Shown here piece after piece: positions 1-6,814 of a stretch of DNA of 13,373 bases. The position numbers and the translations under genes were made by a program. Below the pieces are notes generated by a model that saw nothing but the letters and a program-made list of their open reading frames with translations, was not told where the DNA came from and made no database searches. Positions within the stretch are counted from its first letter, which is position 1; each line of letters starts with the position of its first letter. Source of the DNA: Deltaproteobacteria bacterium (lineage in GTDB: Bacteria; Myxococcota_A; Polyangia; HGW-17). The stretch lies in contig QKIM01000360.1 in the NCBI GenBank assembly GCA_003249585.1, positions 1 through 13,373 on the forward strand, written 5' to 3'.

Positions 1-1615
1 TGTGGGTGCCGCCGGCGGAGATGCGGGCGAAGAGCGTGGCCCCCGACACCGCCGTCGGGACATGCCGCTCGGTGGTCGAACCGTCCCCCAGGCGCCCGTC
101 GCCGTTGTTCCCCCAGCACCACGCGGCGCCGGTGGTGTCGATAGCGCACGCATGGAAGAGCCCCGCGCCGAGGTCCGTGAAGACCAGCCCCCCGGCCACC
201 ACGCCAGGTACGTAACTGTAGACGACGGAGTCGTTTCCCAGCTGGCCGCGGTTGTTGATCCCCCAGCACCACGCCTCTCCCGCCGCCGTCAGGGCGCAGG
301 CGAAGTCCATCCCCACCGAGAGCCGGTCAAAGGAGTGCCCCCCGGCGACGGCTACGGGAATCGAACTGGCGTTGGTGCTGTCGTCCCCGAGCTGCCCCGA
401 GGCGTTGTTCCCCCAGCACCACGCCTCTCCCGCCGCCGTCAGGGCGCAGGAGTGCCACAGCCCCACGCCGATAGTCGCGAAGGTCAGGCCCCCGGCCACC
501 GCCGTTGGGACATGGCGGTCGGTGTTCGTGAAGTCCCCCAGTTGCCCCTCGACGTTGTTTCCCCAGCAAAAGGCGGTCCCCGCTGTCGTGAGCGCACACA
601 CGTGTCCCCCTCCGACCCGGATGTCCGAGAACGCATGGCCGCCTGAAACCTGGACGGGGACTGTGCTGTCTATCGTCGTGCCGTCGCCCAGCTGCCCTTC
701 CGCATTGCTCCCCCAGCAAAAGGCCTCCCCGTCGGTGGTCAGTCCGCAGGCACACTGGGTGCCCACGGAGACGGTGACGAACCGCCGACAGCCCGTCGTG
801 TCAAGGACACAGGCACCGTCACAGGAGATCGTGCCCCCGTAGGGGTACCCCAGGGTCTCACAGCTGGCGTCACCCAGGGCGGTCCCATCGCAGCTCTCCC
901 CCTCCTCGGTCTGCACCGTTCCATCCCCGCAGAAGCCGAAGGGCGCGCAGTCGGCGACATCAAAGACGCACTCTGCATCACATTTCAGATCACCTCCGTA
1001 GTACCCGAGGGTTTCACAGGTCTCGCCCCCCAGATTCGTCCCCTCGCAGTCCTCGTAGGCCGTCTGGATCTCCCCGTCGGGGCATCGCCCAAAGGGGGCA
1101 CAGTTCGTGCGGTCGAAGAGGCAGTCGTTGTCGCAACGAAGATCTCCGCCATGGTACCCGAGGGTCAGGCAGCTCTCCCCGTCGAGATTATCCCCCTCAC
1201 AGTCTTCCTGAATATCCACCTGCCCGTTCCCGCACGGGACGCCCGTACAGGCGGCCACATGATCGATGGAACATGTCCCGGTGCAGGTCAGCGTACCGCC
1301 GGTGTATCCATAATCCAGGCAGGAGGCCCCTCCGAAGTTTGTCCCGTCGCACTCCTCGTACTGTGCCTGCAGGGTGCCGTCGCCGCATCGGCCGGTGGCT
1401 TCGCAGGAGGTGGTGATGAGTCTGCACTGTGCATCACAGGAGAGCTCCCCGCCGTTGAACCCCAGGCTCAGACAGGAGGCGCCGTCGAGGTTGATCCCGT
1501 CGCAGGTCTCCCCGCTGTCGATGACCCCGTCGCCACAGGTCTTTCCCGCCGTGCTCTCCTCGTCGCAGGAGGGCCAGATGATGATCAGCAGAACCAGTAA
1601 TACCCGTTTCCTCAT
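1..1615 (-). CDS. Secreted Cys-repeat / RCC1 beta-propeller protein, 3' end off the left edge
   Basis: A 538-codon open frame with no stop is visible. It starts at an ATG preceded by GGAGGT five bases upstream. Residues 1-16 are basic then strongly hydrophobic (MRKRVLLVLLIIIW) and end at Cys17-Asp18, so it is probably a lipoprotein or secreted, although the lipobox (W-P-S-C) is not canonical. Residues 27-276 hold five repeats of about 46-50 residues with six cysteines each, of the form CGDG..ECDG..L.G..C..LG..GG.L.C...C..D...C, matching the Myxococcus cysteine-rich (DUF4215-like) family. From about residue 279 follow five visible RCC1 blades of about 50 residues, each carrying C-x9-CWG and GQLGD/GRLGD. 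A seven-bladed propeller is usual, so about two blades should lie beyond the edge. The role is unknown; surface binding or adhesion is an inference from the repeats. It is paralogous to the genes at 3893-4999 and 8705-10879. Confidence 0.88.
   Translation of the reverse strand, partial: MRKRVLLVLLIIIWPSCDEESTAGKTCGDGVIDSGETCDGINLDGASCLSLGFNGGELSCDAQCRLITTSCEATGRCGDGTLQAQYEECDGTNFGGASCLDYGYTGGTLTCTGTCSIDHVAACTGVPCGNGQVDIQEDCEGDNLDGESCLTLGYHGGDLRCDNDCLFDRTNCAPFGRCPDGEIQTAYEDCEGTNLGGETCETLGYYGGDLKCDAECVFDVADCAPFGFCGDGTVQTEEGESCDGTALGDASCETLGYPYGGTISCDGACVLDTTGCRRFVTVSVGTQCACGLTTDGEAFCWGSNAEGQLGDGTTIDSTVPVQVSGGHAFSDIRVGGGHVCALTTAGTAFCWGNNVEGQLGDFTNTDRHVPTAVAGGLTFATIGVGLWHSCALTAAGEAWCWGNNASGQLGDDSTNASSIPVAVAGGHSFDRLSVGMDFACALTAAGEAWCWGINNRGQLGNDSVVYSYVPGVVAGGLVFTDLGAGLFHACAIDTTGAAWCWGNNGDGRLGDGSTTERHVPTAVSGATLFARISAGGTH
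259..450. repeat. 42-bp exact direct repeat with a 150-bp period inside the RCC1 region
   Basis: Bases 259-300 and 409-450 are identical over 42 bases. The offset of 150 bases is exactly one 50-codon RCC1 blade. The repeated stretch encodes the conserved C-A-L-T-A-A-G-E-A-W-C-W-G segment. Neighbouring blades share the amino-acid pattern but differ much more in DNA, so this pair looks like a recent blade duplication or gene conversion. Confidence 0.85.
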
Positions 1616-1743
1616 TGCATACCTCCATCCTGAGAGTGGCGAAAACACCCACTGTAGTCAAGCGCTCCGAGAGAGATATCCCGTCCATGATGACCGGCGG
1701 TAGCCCCGAGAGTGAGTCGAGGTGATGGTTGTGTCATTTGCGC

Positions 1744-1771
1744 TTGCTTTGGTCGGCCGGGGACTTAAAAT
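1744..1771 (+). promoter_or_regulatory. Possible sigma70-type promoter for the YyaL-like gene
   Basis: TTGCTT at 1744-1749 and TAAAAT at 1766-1771 are separated by 16 bases and lie about 38 bases upstream of the ATG at 1809, inside the 193-base divergent intergenic region. The match is by eye, and sigma consensus in this lineage is assumed. Confidence 0.35.
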
Positions 1772-1808
1772 AGGAAAGGGGACTGGATATACCCAAATAG
1801 GAGGTCCC

Positions 1809-3809
1809 ATGGAACCCGTGAGCCGGACAAACCACCTGGCCGAGGAGGCCTCTCCCTACCTCAGGCAGCACATGCACAACCCCGTGGAGTGGTACCCCTG
1901 GGGCGAAGAGGCGCTCGGGAGAGCCCGCGAGGAGCACAAACCCATCTTCCTCTCCATCGGCTACGCGGCCTGCCACTGGTGCCATGTCATGGAGCAGGAG
2001 AGCTTCGAGAACGAAGAGGTGGCGGGTTTTCTCGCGGCCCATTTCATCTCCATCAAGGTGGATCGCGAGGAGCGTCCTGATCTCGACGCCCTCTACATGG
2101 ACGCCGTGATGGCGCTCACCCGGAGCGGCGGGTGGCCGCTCAATGTCTTCCTCACCCCTTCTCTCAAGCCCTTCTATGGGGGCACCTACTTTCCCCCTGG
2201 CCCTCAAATGGGGCGCCCCGGCTTCCTCGATCTGCTCCGCGAGCTCGCCCGGCTCTGGCAGGAGGACCCGGGGCGCATCGTGGATGCCTCCGAGGAGTTG
2301 ATACGCCACCTGCGCAGGCGCAACGATCACGGAAGGGACATTGAAGCCCGGGAGCTGGTCAGGAGCGCCCAAGAGGCGCTCATGGCGCGGGCGGACAAGC
2401 TCAACGGCGGGCTGGGATCGAGGCCTAAGTTCCCCGAACCCGTGGCCCTCAGGTTCTTGCTCCATGCGGGGGGAGAGTCTGCCGCCCACGCCCTGGCCAC
2501 GCTCAGGAAGATGGCCGCCGGGGGCATCTTCGATCACCTCGCGGGGGGCTTCCATCGCTACAGCGTGGACGCGCTGTGGCTCGTGCCGCACTTTGAGAAG
2601 ATGCTCTACGACAACGCCCTTCTCGCGGAGCTCTACCTGGACGCCTACCAGGAGTCCGGGGAGACGGCGTTCGCGTCCATCGCGGAGCGGACCCTCGATT
2701 TCCTCCTGCTGAGCCTGCGGTCCCCCGAGGGTGGTTTTTACGCGACCCTGGACGCGGACTCGGAGGGGGAGGAGGGCGCCTACTACCTGTGGACGCGCGA
2801 CGAGATCCTGCGAGTCCTCGGCGAGGAAGAGGGGGAGCGCGTTTGCGAACGTTACAACGTACGTCCCCAGGGGAACTTTGTGAGCCCCGAGGCGTTCCAT
2901 CAAGGCAGGAACATCCTCCACCACGGGGAGCTTGAGGGGGATGTACCGGAAGACTCCCTGCAGCGGCTCCTTGAGCACCGGAGCGGGCGCGTGGCGCCTG
3001 CCGTGGACACCAAGATCATCACCGGCTGGAACGGCCTGGTCCTGTCTGCGCTCGCTCGCGCTGCAAGCCTCCTGGGAGAGGCGCGGTTCCTGGAAGCGGC
3101 CACACAGACCGCCGCCTATCTGCACGAGCATCATGTGGAGGGCGGGCGCGTGGTGCGCTCCATCTGCGAGGGCGTCCGGGGCCCGCAGGGGGTGCTCGAG
3201 GACTACATCTTCCTGGCGCGTGGCCTCTTCGATCTCTACGAGGCGACCTTCGCCCCCTCGCACATGGAGGCGGCGAGAGACCTCATGGAGGCGGCTCTGG
3301 AGCGCTTCGCCGATGAGGACGCCGGTGGCCTCCTCTTTACGGCCGCGCAGGATATCGTCGTGCCGGTCAAGCGCTTCGAGGATGGGGCCGTGCCTTCGGC
3401 CAACGGCATGGCCATGACGCTGCTCCACCAGCTGCAGGCCATCTTCGGAGGACGCTTCGGCGCCAGGGCACGGGAGATCGAGCGCGAGGCGGTACGAGCC
3501 GCCTCAGCCTTCCCCGGCGCCTGCCCGGGGGTTGCCCTGGCCGTGGGACCCGCGCATGTGGATGAGCTGCGCACGGTGGTGATCACGGGGAATCCTGATC
3601 TCCCTGAGACCCGGGCGCTCGTGGAGGCGGCTCGCCGCGCCCGGAAGTCAGCGGACGTGGTGGTCACTCCCAGGGGATGGGGACAGCCGCTGCTCCTTTT
3701 TCGGGGCAAGGGTGTGGAACCGGCGGTGCACATCTGCCAGGAGGGGACGTGCAGCTTCCCCTTGACGGACCCCGATGCGGTGCGGTCTGTTCTGCAAAAG
3801 GAGGTGTGA
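1809..3809 (+). CDS. YyaL/SSP411-family protein: thioredoxin-like (DUF255) domain plus alpha/alpha-barrel
   Basis: A protein of 666 residues, full length for this family. The ATG at 1809 is chosen over the in-frame upstream extension to 1722 because AGGAGG sits four bases before it and homology begins at once with the NHLAEEASPYLRQH motif. Family hallmarks appear in order: NPVEWYPW (24-31), KPIFLSIGYAACHWCHVM (44-61) with a CxxC pair at C55/C58, VDREERPDLD (84-93), GGWPLNVFLTP (107-117) followed by GGTYFPP, GSRPKFPEP (203-211), GGIFDHLAGGFHRYSVD (238-254), PHFEKMLYDNALL (260-272), then DADSEGEEGAYY and DTKIITGWNGL in the barrel. The N-terminal part belongs to the thioredoxin fold and the rest resembles N-acylglucosamine 2-epimerase-like barrels. 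The biochemical role of the family is poorly defined (human homologue SPATA20/SSP411). It is probably cytoplasmic, as no signal peptide is seen. It is monocistronic: divergent from the left-hand gene and convergent with the pseudogene. Confidence 0.93.
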   Translation: MEPVSRTNHLAEEASPYLRQHMHNPVEWYPWGEEALGRAREEHKPIFLSIGYAACHWCHVMEQESFENEEVAGFLAAHFISIKVDREERPDLDALYMDAVMALTRSGGWPLNVFLTPSLKPFYGGTYFPPGPQMGRPGFLDLLRELARLWQEDPGRIVDASEELIRHLRRRNDHGRDIEARELVRSAQEALMARADKLNGGLGSRPKFPEPVALRFLLHAGGESAAHALATLRKMAAGGIFDHLAGGFHRYSVDALWLVPHFEKMLYDNALLAELYLDAYQESGETAFASIAERTLDFLLLSLRSPEGGFYATLDADSEGEEGAYYLWTRDEILRVLGEEEGERVCERYNVRPQGNFVSPEAFHQGRNILHHGELEGDVPEDSLQRLLEHRSGRVAPAVDTKIITGWNGLVLSALARAASLLGEARFLEAATQTAAYLHEHHVEGGRVVRSICEGVRGPQGVLEDYIFLARGLFDLYEATFAPSHMEAARDLMEAALERFADEDAGGLLFTAAQDIVVPVKRFEDGAVPSANGMAMTLLHQLQAIFGGRFGARAREIEREAVRAASAFPGACPGVALAVGPAHVDELRTVVITGNPDLPETRALVEAARRARKSADVVVTPRGWGQPLLLFRGKGVEPAVHICQEGTCSFPLTDPDAVRSVLQKEV

Positions 3810-3892
3810 GAAAAGGAGAACAAAGGGGAAACGCCTTTTCCGATGCTCTCCGAGGATATCATCTCATCGCAGCAGGCAAGGTAGGCGGGGTC

Positions 3893-4999
3893 GCAATGGT
3901 TTTCTCCTCCCAGGGACGCGGCAAGGTCATGGAGTGCCGGAGAGACCACAAAGTTGACACCAGGGAGTTGCTGTTGGCTCCATTCCCGATGAGCCCCTCG
4001 CCTCCATAGCCCCAGCAGTAGTTGCCCCCCATCGTGGTGATCCCACAGGTGGCGTACCCTGCGGAACTGATCATCACAAAAGATGCGTCCCCCAGGGGGC
4101 ATATCCACAGCCACGGGAAGGCTGCTGTTGACCGCGGTCTCGTTGCCGAGCATCCCCTGGTCATTGAGCCCCCAACACCAGGGTTCCCCCAGTGCATTCA
4201 GCATGCAACTGAAATAGTTGCCCACGGAAATGCTCGCGAATGGCGGATTGGTGACATCGGAGACGTTGACGTTTACGGGATAGAGGGTACTGTTGGTCGT
4301 CCCGTCGCCGATCTGACCGTACACGTTGAATCCCCAGCAATAGGCCTTGTGCTCCGAGTCAATCGCGCACATGTGGAAGCCGCCGCTCACCTGCTCAAAG
4401 GTGACGCAGCCTGACGCCTCCGGATCAAAGGTGCAGTCACTCCCGCACACCATGGGGCCGTCCCCTCTGAAGAAGCCGGCGCTGTTGCAGTCGTGGTCAC
4501 CAGTCTGATCTCCGTCGCAAAGTTCGTACTCCGGCTGGATCACGCCGTCACCACAGGTGCCTCCACAGCTGGACGTGTCAAAGGTACAGTCACTGGCGCA
4601 GGCGAGCGTGCCGGGGCAATGCCCCAGACTCTCACATTCCATTCCGTCCAGATCATTTCCGTCGCACGACTCGCCATGCCCCAACTGCAGCACCCCGTCC
4701 CCGCAGTCGTTGCATCCGCTGGTGTCCAACTGACAGTTTTCATCACAACGGATGGTGCCGCCAGGTTTTTGTGCTGCCGAGAGGCACGTCGCGCCCAGCG
4801 GGTTCACCCCTTCACACTCCTCTCCCTCCATGATCTCGCCATCACCGCAGAATCCTGAACTCAAACACTCTGAAATATCGAAGGTGCATTGATCGGAACA
4901 CTTCAGGCTGCCGCTGTGGTCCCCTTGGGTGGCACAGTTCTCTCCGTTGAGACTGGAGCCGTCGCAATCCTTGCCGATGTCCACAATGCCGTCTCCGTA
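3893..4999 (-). pseudogene. Decayed paralogue of the Cys-repeat / RCC1 protein (5'- and 3'-truncated, two frameshifts)
   Basis: Homology begins in the middle of the first Cys repeat (YGDGIVDIGKDCDG, with the usual leading Cys replaced by Tyr). An in-frame TAG lies just upstream, so no signal peptide is encoded. The first usable start is a GTG at 4984. Four Cys modules follow, then RCC1 blades with YCWG, WCWG and YCWG. After the second blade (VAVDMPPGG) the frame shifts at a run of five G on the coding strand (4089-4093): removing one G joins it to ASFVMISSAGYATCGI and the third YCWG blade. Near 3955-3965 the frame shifts back, giving VNFVVSPALHDLAASLGGENHC, which matches the start of a fourth blade. 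Homology then stops at about 3893, 83 bases from the convergent YyaL-like stop codon. About four blades are missing. Two single-base sequencing errors could explain the frameshifts, but not the missing ends. Confidence 0.8.
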
Positions 5000-5088
5000 G
5001 GAATAGTATATAATCTATTTTTACAGAGTTCTGCTGTCCACCAAACGGAAGTCGCCAGGTATGACAATATCCCGCACCTGGGTGTTCC

Positions 5089-6342
5089 TCAGATCTCGGT
5101 ACCGTCGGGGATGACGGCGCCCTTGGGGATCACCACCACCCCGTCCCGGATGACCCAGTTTTCCGTCTCGCTGTCCGGACGGTCGGGCACGCCCCGGATG
5201 CGCACGTTGCGCCCGATGCGGGCGTTCTTGTCGATGATGGCGCACTCGATGGTGGTGCCTTCACCGATGCCCATGTCGGGTCTGTCCAGCTCCCTGTTGC
5301 GGGCACGGTCCTGGTCGGTCTCGTAGGTGTCGGCTCCCATGATGATGGAGGAGCGGATCGTCACGTTGGGGCCGATCAGACTGCGCAGCCCGATAACCGC
5401 GTTCTGGATGTCGGCGCGCTGCACCCGGCACCCGTCGGCCACCAGGGCGTGGTGCAGGGTGGAGTCCTGCACCTCCGAGGCCGGGAGGAACCGGGGGTGG
5501 GTGTAGATGGGTCTGCCGGGGGTGTAGAAGTCGAAGGGACGGTCCGGGCGCGCCATGGCGAGGTTGATCTCGTAGAACGCCCGGATGGTCCCGATGTCGG
5601 CCCAGTAGCCATGGTACACATAGCCCATCACGCGAGACTCGGAGATGGCGTTGGGGATGATGTTCTTCCCGAAATCGTCCCCCTCCGACCGGAGCACTTC
5701 GGCGAGAAGGTCCGTGCGAAAGACATAGATCCCCATGGAGGCCAGGTAGGGCTTTGCAGTGCCGGGGGCGCTCTGAAGACCTGCCAGCGCCGTTGCATCG
5801 GGTTTCTCGGTGAAACTGACGATCCGCCCGTCGTCGCCTCGTTTCAGGATGCCCAGGGCCGGGGCCGCGGCGGGCGATACGGGCTGGACCGCCATGGTGA
5901 TGTCCGCGCCGCTCTCCACGTGGTACTGCACGAACGCCTCGTAGTCCATGTCGTAGAGATGATCCCCGGCGAGGATCAGGACATACTCGGTACCGGCCGA
6001 CTCGATCTCCCCGAGCTGCCGGCGCACCGCGTCGGCGGTCCCCTGGTACCAGCCCGAGCCGTGCTGCGTCTGCTCGGCGGCCAGGATCTGCACCCAGCCG
6101 TTGGTGAACATGTCGCGGGCGTAGGTGTTCTGGATGTGCCGGTGGAGGGAGACCGAGTTGAACTGGGTCAGGATGGCGATCTTGTCGATCCCGGCGTGCA
6201 GGCAGTTTGAGATGGGGATATCGATGAGCCGGTATTTGCCCACCAGAGGCACCGCAGGCTTGGCCCGCACCCTGGTCAGCGGATAGAGCCGCGAACCGCG
6301 ACCCCCACCCAGGATCAACCCCAATACCTTTTTCATGTTCAT
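5089..6342 (-). CDS. glgC: Glucose-1-phosphate adenylyltransferase (ADP-glucose pyrophosphorylase)
   Basis: A 417-residue protein, the normal length. It makes ADP-glucose from glucose 1-phosphate and ATP, the committed step of glycogen (alpha-1,4-glucan) synthesis in the cytoplasm. Visible motifs: the nucleotide-binding loop LGGGRGSRLYPLT (11-23), KPAVPLVGKYRLIDIPISNC (28-47), WYQGTADAVRR (98-108), AGDHLYDMDY (125-134), FTEKP (177-181), SMGIYVF (202-208), FGKNIIP (224-230) and GYWADIGT (245-252). The C-terminal part (about 292-417) has the hexapeptide left-handed beta-helix pattern, including MGADTYETD (335-343) and IGEGTTIECAIIDKNARIGRNV (359-380). This C-terminal region resembles cyanobacterial and plant enzymes more than enterobacterial GlgC. 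ATG 6342 is preferred over ATG 6336 because AGGAGG lies eight bases upstream. No other glycogen genes are in the window. The pseudogene lies 89 bases downstream on the same strand. Confidence 0.95.
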   Translation of the reverse strand: MNMKKVLGLILGGGRGSRLYPLTRVRAKPAVPLVGKYRLIDIPISNCLHAGIDKIAILTQFNSVSLHRHIQNTYARDMFTNGWVQILAAEQTQHGSGWYQGTADAVRRQLGEIESAGTEYVLILAGDHLYDMDYEAFVQYHVESGADITMAVQPVSPAAAPALGILKRGDDGRIVSFTEKPDATALAGLQSAPGTAKPYLASMGIYVFRTDLLAEVLRSEGDDFGKNIIPNAISESRVMGYVYHGYWADIGTIRAFYEINLAMARPDRPFDFYTPGRPIYTHPRFLPASEVQDSTLHHALVADGCRVQRADIQNAVIGLRSLIGPNVTIRSSIIMGADTYETDQDRARNRELDRPDMGIGEGTTIECAIIDKNARIGRNVRIRGVPDRPDSETENWVIRDGVVVIPKGAVIPDGTEI

Positions 6343-6580
6343 CGCAGGTGCCTCCTCGTGGCGTGCATTCCGGAACCTCTGAACCGGTCCTGCCGAAGCC
6401 AGCGCACAGGGATATTCAAACCACGCTTTCCCCGTTTTGCCAAGGGTTCACTGCCTCACCTGAATCACGGAGCGGCATGGCGGTGATTTCCCACTGTGTG
6501 GTCCCGAATGCCGTGACCACCTCGCTGTTCGATGTGTGGGCGACCGCAACTGGATTCGCTGGAGGCCGACCATGAGGATG

Positions 6581-6594
6581 ATCATACGTATGAT
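6581..6594. promoter_or_regulatory. Perfect 14-bp palindrome, possible regulator binding site
   Basis: ATCATACGTATGAT reads the same on both strands, with no spacer. It lies between the divergent glgC and M23 genes, 221 bases before the peptidase start. A dimeric transcription factor site is an inference from symmetry and position; no known consensus was recognised. Confidence 0.35.
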
Positions 6595-6647
6595 GCCGGG
6601 TCACAGGGGATGAACAGACCACCTGTAAACATACACCGTCTTCTTCC

Positions 6648-6665
6648 CTGTAAGCCCTGTTACAG
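6648..6665. promoter_or_regulatory. Inverted repeat CTGTAA-N6-TTACAG
   Basis: Two perfect 6-bp arms are separated by GCCCTG. A further single CCTGTAA half-site lies at about 6622-6628. The form is that of an operator with 12-bp centre spacing. It is not followed by a T-run typical of a terminator, and no upstream gene on the plus strand needs one. Confidence 0.3.
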
Positions 6666-6705
6666 TATTTTCATGAGGCATCACACATGGCCACTCCTTG
6701 TGTTG

Positions 6706-6743
6706 TGTATATGTTTGAAAAATATACATTTATTTTCTATCTG
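6706..6743 (+). promoter_or_regulatory. AT-rich promoter-like block with an overlapping 7-bp inverted repeat
   Basis: TGTATAT (6706-6712) and ATATACA (6722-6728) form a perfect inverted repeat around nine bases. TTGAAA (6715-6720), a good -35 match, lies across the dyad, with a weak -10 TATCTG (6738-6743) 17 bases on. This is the most AT-rich stretch upstream of the M23 gene at 6815. An operator overlapping the -35 element would be consistent, but this is inference. Confidence 0.35.
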
Positions 6744-6814
6744 CCAAATGTCGTGTGCGCAGGACCTCTTCTGGCACCCTTGTTGCTTTTATACCGCCTC
6801 AGGAGGCACTGAAC

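Larger units (their letters stand above)
6343..6814. other. Divergent intergenic region between glgC and the M23 peptidase gene
   Basis: These 472 bases hold no convincing gene: frames crossing it lack ribosome-binding sites and protein-like composition. The glgC ribosome-binding site lies at the left edge (complement of CCTCCTC, 6351-6357). The right half, 6580-6745, is less GC-rich and contains three separate dyad-symmetric sites plus a promoter-like AT-rich block, listed individually. No clear glgC promoter was recognised. Confidence 0.6.

Noticed and set aside
1..760. Regularly spaced repeats that could suggest a CRISPR array
   Set aside because: The 150-base period is a protein-coding blade repeat in an open frame; the repeats are imperfect and the spacers are not unique.
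2..842. Plus-strand frames across the left-hand RCC1 gene
   Set aside because: They mirror the RCC1 repeats (recurring PQHHASPAAV-like pieces); the minus-strand frame shows the real Cys and RCC1 repeats.
1734..3428. Long open frame antisense to the YyaL-like gene
   Set aside because: A shadow frame, common in GC-rich DNA. The plus-strand frame has full family motifs; the antisense one has no recognisable domain or proper start.
3822..3838. Hairpin AAAGGGG-AAA-CGCCTTT after the YyaL-like gene as a terminator
   Set aside because: The stem has a mismatch and only one extra T follows, so it is too weak to call.
4089..4093. Five-base C/G run as a phase-variation switch
   Set aside because: The run is far shorter than known contingency tracts, and the gene has lost both ends, so simple decay or a sequencing error is more likely.
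5055..5081. Inverted repeat CCAGGT...ACCTGG downstream of glgC as a terminator
   Set aside because: Only six pairs with a 15-base loop and no T-run on the glgC strand.
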